Positions 9,086 through 18,222 of a DNA stretch of 48,672 nucleotides are shown one piece after another. Every line of letters starts with the position of its first letter. Positions within the stretch are counted from its first letter, which is position 1. The stretch spans positions 1 to 48,672 of the forward strand of contig JADHUC010000039.1 of NCBI GenBank assembly GCA_016784735.1, written 5' to 3'. Below the pieces are notes generated by a model that worked only from the letters and a program-made list of their open reading frames with translations, had not been told where the DNA came from and did no database searches. Position numbers and translations under genes: made by a program. This DNA is from Pirellulaceae bacterium (lineage in GTDB: Bacteria; Planctomycetota; Planctomycetia; Pirellulales; Pirellulaceae).

Positions 9086-9832
9086 TCAAGCTGGGTTTTC
9101 TAGCAGTCCCTTCAGCGCAGCGGGAAACGTGGACCAGGCAGTCTGGTAAGTCTCTTCAAGTGGAGCAAGCACGTAAGAGCCCGGCCTCAAGAACAGGGGC
9201 ATCTCCGGCAGACAGTCGCCCACACCGATGAACTCGACGTAGGCCACACACTCGGGCCCCGCGTCGTACGATGCCAGCGTCAACGGCTTCTGGGGCGGTA
9301 GCTCCAAATCTTCTTCCTGAAACTCATCCCAGATCGCCTTGTGCAGCCCTTGCGGATCGCGTTGGCCCGGCGGAAACAGGTCGATCACCAGCAGATGAAT
9401 CCCCTGCCGAATCAGGTCGGCGGACTTCTCAATCAATGCCCGAAATTCGGCGCGGCTCGCCTTGTTGCCTAAGGAGATGATCTCGATCACGGCTACCACG
9501 TCGCCATGACGATGACGTACGGTGATGCGGCTGGCCTTGCGGAGGTACGAGGCGATTTCGGTCCGCTGCGTCAAGCGAGTCCGAGGGACGCGTGTAGCGA
9601 CCGCGATTCCACCGCCGCTTTCCGGGCCACGGTCCGCGACGCGATCGGGACCGGGCGACAATCGGAGCGTCAACACATCGGGAATCGGACCGCGAATGTT
9701 CTGTTCGACCAGCGCGAAGTAGTCCGAAGGCAGAGTTCCGGCGTTAAGACTATTGCGCAAGGCAACCGCCCAGGACTGATGGAAGTCATGAAACAGTCCT
9801 GCATCCACCCGAGTCCAGTCGTGAATTGGCAC
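9086..9832 (-). CDS. DUF4058 family protein
   Basis: 248 aa on the minus strand, starting MPIHDWTRVDAGLFHDFHQSWAVALRNSLN, the characteristic opening of one DUF4058 subgroup common in planctomycetes. The core VAVIEIISLGNKASRAEF resembles the beta-strand and E-x-x-x-x-x-K pattern of PDDEXK-like folds such as Uma2, but I would not claim nuclease activity. The function of DUF4058 is unknown to me. There is no signal peptide, so it is probably cytoplasmic. It converges on the FG-GAP gene and diverges from the HzsA-like gene at 10089. A short plus-strand frame that overlaps its 3' end looks like a shadow. Confidence 0.8.
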   Translation of the reverse strand: MPIHDWTRVDAGLFHDFHQSWAVALRNSLNAGTLPSDYFALVEQNIRGPIPDVLTLRLSPGPDRVADRGPESGGGIAVATRVPRTRLTQRTEIASYLRKASRITVRHRHGDVVAVIEIISLGNKASRAEFRALIEKSADLIRQGIHLLVIDLFPPGQRDPQGLHKAIWDEFQEEDLELPPQKPLTLASYDAGPECVAYVEFIGVGDCLPEMPLFLRPGSYVLAPLEETYQTAWSTFPAALKGLLENPA

Positions 9833-10088
9833 TTCATCCCCTCCGGTGTCGGAGAAACGATGCTAAACCAAACGACATTGTATCACTCCCGCCGCTGGTT
9901 GCCCACCTCCGGAGCTTCCCGTCAGCGTGAGCAACTCTTCGGCAACGGACGATGCAGTTGGGGCCGTCGCCTGGCCCTTCACGGGCCGAACATCCACAAC
10001 GAATTCTAGCAACAGCGTTTAATAACTAGTCGTGAGGCGATACAATGGACGAACCGTCAGTGGGGCCAATAACGCGAGGAGTTTGGTG

Positions 10089-13000
10089 ATGCTCGTTTAT
10101 GAACAGTTCAAGCACCGTTGGGCCGCAATTGATTTGTTCACGCGGCTCTCCTTTTTCCTGGCCTTGACCATTGTCTCTCTTGCCGCCCGTCGCGCCGTCG
10201 GCCAGGACGTGTCAAATTCCGCCACGATCGTGCCGAACATCGCGCTGACGGCAAAGGTCTCGGCCAGTAGCGAACACGACGACCGGTACCGGGCCGAAAA
10301 CGCGATTGATGGAATCGTCCCCATTGGGCTATGCAAAGAAGACCTCGGCACGGCGTGGGCCACGCGGGGCGTCGAAAATGGGTTCAAGGGTTGGTTTCGG
10401 TTCGAGTGGGAGAAGCCCATGGACGTGGCTGAAATCGTCTACTTCGGGCGTACCGCGCAACTGATCGAGGAGTGCTTCAGGAATTACGAGGTCTACGTCG
10501 ATGATGCGCCGGAACCCGTCGCGACCGGCACGCTGCAAAAAGTGGATGGACCGCAACGGATCACTCTTGCCAAAGTGCGCGCACGCAGCCTGAAGCTGAA
10601 CTTCCTTGATTCGTACACTTCGCAATTCAATCCGGGTGCGTCCGAGATTGCCGTTTTCGCAAAACGTGTCATGGATCGTCAACTGCAGCAAATGCTCCAC
10701 GGCGAAACTCGCACTGAACAGGAAGAGCAGATGTTTGCCGCTCTTTGCTCGGGAGAGCTTGGCTTCGACGAACTATTGGTCATCAAGCGGCATCACATGG
10801 CCCTTTCACACGTATACACCTACCACGTCGAAGGCTTCATTCCCGGCGGGGGACTCTGTGCCTACAAACCCGGCCCGGAAGGCGGAACGTTTCGCCAGAT
10901 CGTCGACGCGGGCCAGGGCGAAATCGTCGACGCCGATCTTTCCTATGATGGCCGGGAGATCGTCTTCTCCTGGAAGCGTGGCGGGCCGCAAATGCTGGTC
11001 ACCCAGTTTTTGGAAGCTGACGCCGACCGCAGCGTTCCGGAATACAACTACCAGATCTGGCGAGTCAACATCGACGGAACCGGCCTGACCCAGCTTACCG
11101 ATTTGCCGTACAACAATCTGAACGCCTGTTGGCTCCCCGACGGCGGCATCGCCTTCATCTCGGACAGCAAACCGGCATATGCGTACTGCTGGGTGACGAC
11201 CTCACCCGTTCTGTATCGTATGGATCGCGACGGCAAGAACCGAAAGCGCCTGTCGGCCAATTACCTGATGGACTTCACCCCGGCGGTGCTGGACAACGGA
11301 CGGCTGATCTTTACCCGCTGGGAGTATGTTGACCGGCCTGCCTGCCCCATCCAAAGCCTCTGGACAATAAGTCCCGACGGAACGGGCCTGGCCGGATACT
11401 ACGGCAACCGGGTGATCTCGCCTGGCACGTTCATGGAAGCCAACTCGATTCCCGGCACCGAGAAGGTGCTCTGCCTGGCAACCAACCATAACGGCGATTG
11501 TCGTGGGGCGATCTGTTTGATCGATCCGACCAAAGGGGCGAACGCCCCCGAGGCGGTCGAGAACCTCACGCCCGAGGTCGACATGTACCGAGTGGGCGGC
11601 GTACACGGCAACGGAATGAATGGCCCCTACGAAAAACCATTCCCGATCGACGACCGCCATTACCTGGTCACGAAACGGGGCGTCGTACAAGTTCGCTCCT
11701 ACGAAGGCGATCGCTTTTCGTTCTTGTTTCCGCAGGACGGCATGGGATTCTACAGTGCCCAACCAATTCGTACTGTCGAGGTGCCACCGGCCATTTCCAC
11801 CGTCCGGCTCGACGAATCCGTAAAGCTGGCCGAGGACGGCAGCGTTTCCGGTTCCTGGGCCACCGTGCTTGTCCAGGATGTCTACCAGGGGCTTGAACCG
11901 CATGTCGAGCGAGGCGAAATCAAGCGAATCGCCGTGGTCCAGGAAGTCGAGAAGCCGACGTTCTCGCCGTTTCACGGGCGTGCGTGTTTCGGATTCCAGT
12001 TCCCCCTGGTGTCGTGTGGGGCCACTTACGCAGCCAAACAACTTTGGGGCTTCGCCGATGTGGCGGAAGACGGTTCGGCCTGCTTCAAAGTCCCCTCCGA
12101 GGTGCCCATCTACTTCATGGCCCTGGACGCCGAGGGACGCGCCGTCCAGCGCATGCGCACGTTCACACATTTGATGCCGGGCGAGGTGCAGAGCTGCGTC
12201 GGCTGCCACACAGACCGGAACCAAGTCAGCCCCCACGGGCTGGGCCAGGCGCCCGCGCTGCTGGAACCTCAGGAGCTTCAAACGCCCGAGTGGGGTGTCA
12301 AGGGATTCAGCTACAGCGAAGTGGTCCAGCCGGTATGGGACAAGCACTGCGTCGAATGTCATCACGCTCACGACCAACCCGGCGGGGTTGACCTGACGGG
12401 GGACAGGACGGACTTTTTCAATGTTTCCTACGACCATCTGGCCCGTAAGGGAACGCTCGGCGAGCAAAACTACATGGCTCACGGCGTACCGGTTGACAGC
12501 GGCAACGAAGGCCGAAGTCCATTTACCAGTTGGATCTGGACCATCAACGGCTCGGAGCTGTCCATTTATGAAACCACACCCAAGTATTGGGGATCGCCGG
12601 CCAGCAAGCTCAGCGAGATCATCGCCGGCGGGCATCCCGACACGGAAGGAAATCTCCGATTCGTTATGAAGCCCGAGGACCGACAACGCGTTTATCTTTG
12701 GATCGACTTGAACGTGCCGTACTACCCGACCTCATCGTCAAACCATCCCGATCATCTCGGGTGCCGCCACATGCTGCCCGCGGATCTCGAGAAGACTCTG
12801 GCCGAGGTCGCCGGGCGCCGCTGTGCCGATTGTCATGCCCAGAAGGTTCCACGGGCTTTCTATACCCGGATCGAGAACCCCCAACACAACTCGTTCCTAT
12901 TGGCCCCGCTGGCCAAGGAAGCCGGGGGAACCGAGGCCTGCGGCACGGCGATTTTCAAATCGACGTCCGATCCCGATTATCAGAAGCTCCTTGATACGTT

Positions 13001-13091
13001 CCGCCCGATTCAAGCGTTGCTCGAAACAAGCCCGCGGGCCGACATGCCCAGCTACGTGATGCCGGAGTGCGCGGCTCAACACGGATCGTAG
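10089..13091 (+). CDS. HzsA-related secreted multihaem protein with discoidin domain
   Basis: 1000 aa from ATG 10089, which has GAGGAG eight bases upstream; an in-frame GTG at 10032 has no such site. A leader (LSFFLALTIVSLAARRAVGQ) exports it. Residues about 40-190 look like an F5/8 type C (discoidin) domain. Residues about 230-600 form a TolB/WD40-like propeller (D-G-x-x-I-x-F-x-W, N-I-D-G-T-G-L-T-Q-L-T). The rest matches the hydrazine-synthase alpha subunit (HzsA)-like family. Three c-type haem motifs are present: CVGCH (703-707), CVECH (754-758) and CADCH (912-916). True hydrazine synthase belongs to anammox bacteria. Here there are no partner subunits, so this is a widespread planctomycete relative of unknown redox role, not evidence of anammox. 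Cytochrome c maturation would be needed. Confidence 0.85.
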   Translation: MLVYEQFKHRWAAIDLFTRLSFFLALTIVSLAARRAVGQDVSNSATIVPNIALTAKVSASSEHDDRYRAENAIDGIVPIGLCKEDLGTAWATRGVENGFKGWFRFEWEKPMDVAEIVYFGRTAQLIEECFRNYEVYVDDAPEPVATGTLQKVDGPQRITLAKVRARSLKLNFLDSYTSQFNPGASEIAVFAKRVMDRQLQQMLHGETRTEQEEQMFAALCSGELGFDELLVIKRHHMALSHVYTYHVEGFIPGGGLCAYKPGPEGGTFRQIVDAGQGEIVDADLSYDGREIVFSWKRGGPQMLVTQFLEADADRSVPEYNYQIWRVNIDGTGLTQLTDLPYNNLNACWLPDGGIAFISDSKPAYAYCWVTTSPVLYRMDRDGKNRKRLSANYLMDFTPAVLDNGRLIFTRWEYVDRPACPIQSLWTISPDGTGLAGYYGNRVISPGTFMEANSIPGTEKVLCLATNHNGDCRGAICLIDPTKGANAPEAVENLTPEVDMYRVGGVHGNGMNGPYEKPFPIDDRHYLVTKRGVVQVRSYEGDRFSFLFPQDGMGFYSAQPIRTVEVPPAISTVRLDESVKLAEDGSVSGSWATVLVQDVYQGLEPHVERGEIKRIAVVQEVEKPTFSPFHGRACFGFQFPLVSCGATYAAKQLWGFADVAEDGSACFKVPSEVPIYFMALDAEGRAVQRMRTFTHLMPGEVQSCVGCHTDRNQVSPHGLGQAPALLEPQELQTPEWGVKGFSYSEVVQPVWDKHCVECHHAHDQPGGVDLTGDRTDFFNVSYDHLARKGTLGEQNYMAHGVPVDSGNEGRSPFTSWIWTINGSELSIYETTPKYWGSPASKLSEIIAGGHPDTEGNLRFVMKPEDRQRVYLWIDLNVPYYPTSSSNHPDHLGCRHMLPADLEKTLAEVAGRRCADCHAQKVPRAFYTRIENPQHNSFLLAPLAKEAGGTEACGTAIFKSTSDPDYQKLLDTFRPIQALLETSPRADMPSYVMPECAAQHGS

Positions 13092-13123
13092 ATTCCTGAG
13101 CTAGGGCTGCGGCTGGTTAGAAA

Positions 13124-13185
13124 TGTCCGTAGCAGGACTCGCAAGAGTTCGGGGCCAGAAGTCTTGCGACTTCTGCTACCGGACA
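13124..13185. repeat. Palindromic hairpin element
   Basis: Left arm 13124-13150 and right arm 13158-13185 pair with few mismatches around a short GC-rich loop; the core is GTAGCAGGACTCGCAAGAGTT against AAGTCTTGCGACTTCTGCTAC, and both outer ends carry TGTCC/GGACA. It lies between the convergent 3' ends of the HzsA-like gene and rlmKL, so it could act as a bidirectional terminator, though no T-run follows. I regard it as one of the dispersed REP-like elements of this genome. Confidence 0.7.
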
Positions 13186-13223
13186 GAGCAAGCGGGCGGC
13201 CGTATGACGTTATGAAGTCTTGT

Positions 13224-15473
13224 TCAGGCAACAATCCGCCAACAACGATGGATTCGACGGTTGCGGAAATCCGGTGGCACGGTCTGCTTGCTGATCTCTC
13301 GGATTTGCGGTGAGTTGATCGCCGTCTCGTCCAACTTGAAGCGGCGAAAGTTACTGGAGAAGTAGATCACTCCGCCGGGCTTCATCCGCTGCAACAATCC
13401 GTTGAGCAACTCCGCGTGACCGCGTTGGATGTCCCAGGCTTCGTCGGTTCGCTTGCTATTGGAAAACGTGGGCGGATCGACAACCGCCAGATCATACGTA
13501 GCCAGTTCCGGAAGCTGTCGTACGTAGGTGAGTGCGTCGCAGCGTACAAAGCGATGCTGCCGTCCGGTGAAGCCGTTCAGCGACATGTTCCGTTCGGCCC
13601 AGTCGAGATACGTTCCAGACCAATCGACCGTCGTCGTGCGCGCGGCACCGCCGCTGGCCGCATAGACCGAAAACGCGCCGGTATAACCAAACAGGTTCAG
13701 GAAGTTCGCACCATCGGCCACATCGCGAACCATCGACCGAGTGATTCGATGGTCTAAGAACAATCCCGTGTCGACGTAGTCGGAGAGATTCACGAAGAAC
13801 TGCAGGTTGCCTTCGTTAACCGTGATTTCGTGACGGTGCTCGGCCAGATGTTCATGTTGAATCGTGCCACGCTGCCGGCGGCGACGCTTGAAGAAAACGT
13901 TGCGCCGAACCACGTCCAGCGTTTCGCCGGCCGTGCGCACCATCAAGTCCAGCCAGTCAGCGTGTTCGCCAAGATCGCGGTCGTGAGGACGTTCGTATTC
14001 GGCGATGTGCAGATGATCTTCGTAGCGATCCACAATCAGCGGGATCTCCGGGATATCCCGCTCGTACACACGAAAGCAGGTGATCCCTTGCTTCGATGGC
14101 CAACGGCGCAGATGATGGGCTCGTTTCCGCAAGCGTCTACGAAACAGCTCCGCTTGCTCCAGGGCTTTCTCGGACAGCCCACCGAAGACAGGCCGAATGC
14201 CTTGCCGAGTGGGTTGGGTAGTCCGAGTGTCTGCAGTCGCTCGCAACACGCCCCCAGCCGACGGCGATTCCGTAGTCTCCTCAGGATCGACGACACTCTC
14301 TCGATCATCATCTTCACGAATGACATTCGTCCAGTGGCTTCCTGCGGGCCTCGGACCGTGGAATTGATAGTATGTGCATTCGATGCGCCCGTTATAGAGC
14401 TTGCGTCGGCGGTCCGCCGACCGCTCGATCACCGCCTCGAAACGGGGATACGACGTAAGAATGAAATGTGACCACGTCGGCAGCTTTCTCAAGACTTCCG
14501 GAATGGACTGGTATAACGATTCCAGCTCGCGCCCTTCATCGAGCCGCTGGCCATAGGGTGGATTCGTGATGACGCAGCCGAATTTTCGTTTGCTCGTGAG
14601 CCGCTCAAACGGACGCTCCTGAAAGTGTACTTGTTCGGCCACGCCGGCTTGTTCGGAATTGAGACGTGCCGATCGAAGCGCCCGTTGGTTGGTGTCAGTG
14701 CCCATCAAACGTTCGGGCAATTCCGCCTGAGCCAAATCGCGGGCTTCGATGCGAGCCTCTTCCCACAATCGCTCGTCGATGTTGGGCCACGCTTCGGCGG
14801 CAAACGAACGGTTGAGACCCGGCGCTAGGTTCAGTCCGATCAATGCCGCTTCGATGGGAATCGTGCCGCTGCCGCAGAACGGGTCGATCAGGGGTCGCTC
14901 GCGATCCCAGAAACTCAACAGGATCATCGCCGCGGCGAGCGTTTCCTTCAGAGGCGCCTTGATCGTCTCTTGCCGGTAGCCTCGTTTGTGCAGGCTGGGG
15001 CCTGTCGTGTCGATCGTCAGCGTGACCTGGTCTTTCAAAATCGCAACCTGAATCTTGTATTGCGGGCCCGTTTCCGGAAGCGAGTCGGTCTGGTGCGCAT
15101 GCTGCAGGCTGTCTACGACCGCCTTTTTCACGGCTCGCTGACAGGCCGGGACGCTGGAAAGCTGCGACTTGAGCGAGCGGCCAATCACGGGAAAGGCGCC
15201 ATCGGCCGGGATCCACGCATGCCAGTCCATGGCTTTCGTATTCTCGAAGAGAGCCTCGAAATCTTGGGCTGGAAAAGTGGACATCTGCAGCAGAATGCGA
15301 TCCGCCGTGCGCAACCACAGATTCGTTCTGCAAATCGCGGCCGCATCGCCGTGAAACCGAATCCAACCGGGCGCGATGATCTTGCCTTCGTATCCCAAGT
15401 CGGCAAGCTCGCGTTTGACGACGGCTTCCAGCCCGAACGCGGTCGTGGCGATCAATTCCAGCATTGTGCTCAT
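13224..15473 (-). CDS. rlmL: Bifunctional 23S rRNA methyltransferase RlmKL
   Basis: 749 aa from ATG 15473 (MSTMLELIATTAFGLEAVVKREL). A GTG further upstream at 15497 is possible but would add residues not seen in the family. The order is THUMP domain (about 45-160), RlmL-type N2-guanine methyltransferase domain with LIDPFCGSGTIPIEAAL and the NPPYG motif (304-308), a charged linker of about 60 residues, then the RlmK-type domain with FLNLFGYTGAFSVYA and DPPTF (666-670). Known RlmKL (about 700 aa) makes m2G2445 and m7G2069 in 23S rRNA. Both halves look intact, so the fused enzyme is probably active. It starts 27 bp after the histidine phosphatase stop and is likely co-transcribed with it. Confidence 0.9.
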   Translation of the reverse strand: MSTMLELIATTAFGLEAVVKRELADLGYEGKIIAPGWIRFHGDAAAICRTNLWLRTADRILLQMSTFPAQDFEALFENTKAMDWHAWIPADGAFPVIGRSLKSQLSSVPACQRAVKKAVVDSLQHAHQTDSLPETGPQYKIQVAILKDQVTLTIDTTGPSLHKRGYRQETIKAPLKETLAAAMILLSFWDRERPLIDPFCGSGTIPIEAALIGLNLAPGLNRSFAAEAWPNIDERLWEEARIEARDLAQAELPERLMGTDTNQRALRSARLNSEQAGVAEQVHFQERPFERLTSKRKFGCVITNPPYGQRLDEGRELESLYQSIPEVLRKLPTWSHFILTSYPRFEAVIERSADRRRKLYNGRIECTYYQFHGPRPAGSHWTNVIREDDDRESVVDPEETTESPSAGGVLRATADTRTTQPTRQGIRPVFGGLSEKALEQAELFRRRLRKRAHHLRRWPSKQGITCFRVYERDIPEIPLIVDRYEDHLHIAEYERPHDRDLGEHADWLDLMVRTAGETLDVVRRNVFFKRRRRQRGTIQHEHLAEHRHEITVNEGNLQFFVNLSDYVDTGLFLDHRITRSMVRDVADGANFLNLFGYTGAFSVYAASGGAARTTTVDWSGTYLDWAERNMSLNGFTGRQHRFVRCDALTYVRQLPELATYDLAVVDPPTFSNSKRTDEAWDIQRGHAELLNGLLQRMKPGGVIYFSSNFRRFKLDETAINSPQIREISKQTVPPDFRNRRIHRCWRIVA

Positions 15474-15500
15474 ACGTACGAATCCGAGGCCCCGCACACG

Positions 15501-16139
15501 CTACGCATCGGGCAGAGAAAGACCTTCCAGCAACCGGTGCGTTTCGCCGCGTTCCAGAATCACGGGTACTGCATTGGCCACCTTGAGGCGAAGAGTCCTT
15601 TGTTCGGACAACTCCAACGCCTTTCCCACCATGCAGCGAATCGTCGTGAAATGGGAGACGATCAGGATGTCTCCGGCACACGCCTTTTCGAGTTCCCGGA
15701 CGACGGGCCACGCTCGGTCGGTAACTTCTTTCAGATTCTCGCCTTCCGGCGCCTTTTGCGTGAAGTTGTATTGGAATTGGTTGAACTTCGGATCGTCTCG
15801 ATATTCGGGAAACTCAGCGTAAACGTCCTCGGCGTTTCGCCCCTCGAACTTGCCCAGCGACCGCTCGTTGAGCGCCGATGAATCGGGAAGACATTCGACG
15901 CCGTTGGGCATTCTTCGCAGAATCAGATCGAGCGTGTCGCGACAGCGCGAAAGGGCCGAGCTGACGGCCCGTTCAATCCGCAGCTCAGCTCTGGCAGCCA
16001 GTGCATCTCCCACATCGGATGCCTGTTGGCGGCCGAAATCGGTAAGCGGCGTATTGGTTTGGCCGCAGAAGATCCGCCCGTCCCTGTTCGTGACATTCAA
16101 TTCCGATTCGCCGTGGCGTACGAAGACTAGGTGAGACAT
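15501..16139 (-). CDS. Histidine phosphatase (phosphoglycerate mutase-like) family protein
   Basis: 212 aa, with the catalytic signature VFVRHGESE at residues 5-13 (RHG with phospho-accepting His9). A second conserved histidine lies in ILIVSHFTTIRCMVG near residue 165. The family covers phosphoglycerate mutases, alpha-ribazole phosphatase and broad sugar-phosphate phosphatases. Length and motifs do not separate these, and I see no cobalamin genes nearby, so the substrate is open. No signal peptide, so cytoplasmic. It is upstream of rlmKL on the same strand and divergent from the fucP-like gene. Confidence 0.85.
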   Translation of the reverse strand: MSHLVFVRHGESELNVTNRDGRIFCGQTNTPLTDFGRQQASDVGDALAARAELRIERAVSSALSRCRDTLDLILRRMPNGVECLPDSSALNERSLGKFEGRNAEDVYAEFPEYRDDPKFNQFQYNFTQKAPEGENLKEVTDRAWPVVRELEKACAGDILIVSHFTTIRCMVGKALELSEQRTLRLKVANAVPVILERGETHRLLEGLSLPDA

Positions 16140-16513
16140 TCGTGTGTGCGTTGGGTTTCAGTCGTGGATTCAAGTCTCGTCTGGCAGCCAGGGCCCACTA
16201 TTTGACTGCGACCAGACCGCGCAAGGGTTGGCAGGGAAAGGCTGCGCGCACTGGTAGTCTGGGGAGTATATACACTCGACACCAGTATCGTATAGGGCGT
16301 AGGCGGGCACGTTCGTTCCCCGGTCAGGGAGAAAGGGGTTCTTGGATTGCTCTAACTTGCACCATAGAATGGCGGCTCTCCTGCGACGTGAAGCTCTGGC
16401 CGTGAGGCGGCGAAATCAGCGGAAACCCGGTTTCTTACGAGAGGCCGGGTTTCTGTGTATGATTTCCCCCGCCAGGGGCAGGAACGAACTAGAGAAAGGA
16501 AACATCGCAAACC
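16140..16513. other. Divergent intergenic region with a short hairpin
   Basis: About 370 bp between the divergent phosphatase and transporter genes, without a believable gene. It holds a small hairpin with arms GAAACCCGG (16422-16430) and CCGGGTTTC (16445-16453), about 60 bp before the transporter start. This could be a leader hairpin or another dispersed repeat. Promoters for both flanking genes must lie here, but I cannot fix them. Confidence 0.45.
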
Positions 16514-17857
16514 ATGTCAGATGCCACCGAACCCGCTGCGCCAAAGTGTGTTGACGTAGTTGTCTCCAGGGCAGTCCTATTGCCGTGGATTCTCATTACC
16601 TGCTGCTTCGCCCTATGGGGATTTGCTAATGACATCACCAACCCGATGGTGAAGGCATTTTCCAAGATCTTGCTGATGAGCAACTTCGAAGGGTCACTGG
16701 TTCAGTTTGCTTTCTACGGCGGCTACTTCGCGATGGCGTTTCCCGCCGCTCTTTTCATCAAGAAGACCTCCTACAAAACGGGGATTCTCGTTGGCTTGGG
16801 GTTGTATGCGACCGGAGCGCTCCTCTTCATACCCGCCAGTATGATGTCGATATTCTGGCCGTTCCTGATTGCCTATTTCATCCTTACTTGCGGTCTGTCT
16901 TTTTTGGAGACGGGGGCCAACCCGTACATTCTGTCGATGGGCTCCGAGGAGACGGCGACCCGGCGTCTGAACTTCTCGCAGGCTTTCAATCCTATGGGCT
17001 CGCTGTTGGGCATGTTTACAGCGCAGCAGTTGATCATCGCTAGGCTCAACGGCGCCACAGCCGAAGAACGGGCAGCCATGGCGGCGGAAAAACTCCAGCA
17101 AGTCACCGCTGGCGATCTGGCGATAATCCGCACGCCCTATGTGGCCATCGGCCTGGTTATCGTCGCGTTTTTCGTCCTGATTGCGCTGGTCAAGATGCCC
17201 CACACGCAAGACAAGACACACCGTCTCGAAATCAGGGCAACGCTCCGCCGTCTGTTCACCAACCCGAACTACATCGAAGGCGTGGTGGCCCAGTTTTTCT
17301 ATGTCGCCGCACAGATCATGTGCTGGACCTTCATCATCCATTACGGGACACGGTTGTTCACCGCGAATTATGGAATGGAAGAGCAGGCAGCCGAGGTCCT
17401 TTCCCAGAAGTACAACATCGCTGCAATGATCCTGTTTTGCACGAGCCGCTTCATCTGTACGTTTCTGCTGAAGTTTATCAAACCGGGTGCCTTATTGATG
17501 GCGCTGGCAGTGGGAGGGTTCACTCTGGCTCTCGGCACTATTTTCATCCAGGGCATTGTCGGTCTCTACTGCCTCGTGGGTATCTCGGCGTGCATGTCGC
17601 TGATGTTCCCGACAATCTATGGAATCGCGCTGGCAGGTATCGGAGAAGATGCCAAGATCGGAGCCGCGGGGCTTATCATGGCCATTCTTGGCGGATCGGT
17701 TTTGCCGCCGATTCAGGGCGCGATTATCGACCTTGGAACCGTCAATCTAGGCTTCATGACGATGCCCGCAGTACACGCCTCGTTTGTCCTGCCATTGATC
17801 TGCTTCCTCGTCATCGCGGTCTACGGATTCAGGACACACAAGCTCGGTGAGGTCTAG
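16514..17857 (+). CDS. FucP-type sugar:H+ symporter (MFS)
   Basis: 447 aa integral membrane protein with about twelve hydrophobic segments. LLPWILITCCFALWGFANDITNPMV matches the first helix of L-fucose:H+ symporters, and FLETGANPYILSMG with RRLNFSQAFNPMGSLLG matches the conserved FucP signature around helices 4-5. Transporters of this group import fucose, glucose/galactose or related sugars with protons. The substrate cannot be read from the sequence, hence no symbol. The start has AGGAAA about a dozen bases upstream. It is convergent with a second FucP-like gene at 18223, which is a diverged paralogue rather than a recent copy. Confidence 0.85.
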   Translation: MSDATEPAAPKCVDVVVSRAVLLPWILITCCFALWGFANDITNPMVKAFSKILLMSNFEGSLVQFAFYGGYFAMAFPAALFIKKTSYKTGILVGLGLYATGALLFIPASMMSIFWPFLIAYFILTCGLSFLETGANPYILSMGSEETATRRLNFSQAFNPMGSLLGMFTAQQLIIARLNGATAEERAAMAAEKLQQVTAGDLAIIRTPYVAIGLVIVAFFVLIALVKMPHTQDKTHRLEIRATLRRLFTNPNYIEGVVAQFFYVAAQIMCWTFIIHYGTRLFTANYGMEEQAAEVLSQKYNIAAMILFCTSRFICTFLLKFIKPGALLMALAVGGFTLALGTIFIQGIVGLYCLVGISACMSLMFPTIYGIALAGIGEDAKIGAAGLIMAILGGSVLPPIQGAIIDLGTVNLGFMTMPAVHASFVLPLICFLVIAVYGFRTHKLGEV

Positions 17858-17885
17858 TAATCCCGAAGGGATGGTCCTAAATCAG

Positions 17886-18089
17886 CCCAGGGTGAAGCGA
17901 CGAGCGTGCGGTCGTCGCGTAACCCTGGGAATGATAGTAGACAAGGGCGATAGGCCCAACGGGCCGGCCCTAACTGCAAGCTTGTTTCACTCGCGCGATT
18001 AAGGCCGCCCCTTCAGGGCTTGGGCGTCAATCTCCCTCTCCCCCCAGGGTTGCGCGACGTTCGTTTCCCTCACGTCGCTCCACCCTGGG
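17886..18089. repeat. Inverted pair of CCCAGGG hairpin elements
   Basis: Two hairpins with related arms face each other. Hairpin 1 is 17886-17929 (arms CCCAGGGTGAAGCGACG and CGTCGCGTAACCCTGGG, 10-base loop). Hairpin 2 is 18043-18089 (arms CCCAGGGTTGCGCGACG and CGTCGCTCCACCCTGGG, 13-base loop). Each arm of one can also pair with an arm of the other, so the whole interval forms a larger nested inverted repeat. It fills the gap between two convergent transporter genes, where it could serve as a bidirectional transcription stop. Confidence 0.75.
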
Positions 18090-18222
18090 CTTACATAAGG
18101 TCGCCCCGTTTGGGGCTTCTCGTGCGTTTTCTTCTGGCGAGTGCTTCCCTCGATCGCCATCGGCCGTCGGCGACGACGAGGTAGGCCGATTCCTCGCGGC
18201 CGGGGGTTGAGTACGAACGACG

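Noticed and set aside
8983..9231. An 82-codon plus-strand frame starting on the FG-GAP stop (ATGA overlap)
   Set aside because: Half of it is antisense to the DUF4058 gene, composition is not protein-like after residue 45, and no family is recognisable.
11202..12686. 494-codon minus-strand frame opposite the HzsA-like gene
   Set aside because: Shadow frame. The opposite strand carries haem motifs and propeller repeats, and no domain is visible here.
10089..13091. Evidence for anammox metabolism
   Set aside because: Only the HzsA-like family fold is present. HzsB/HzsC and hydrazine dehydrogenase are not in the window, and such proteins are common in non-anammox planctomycetes.
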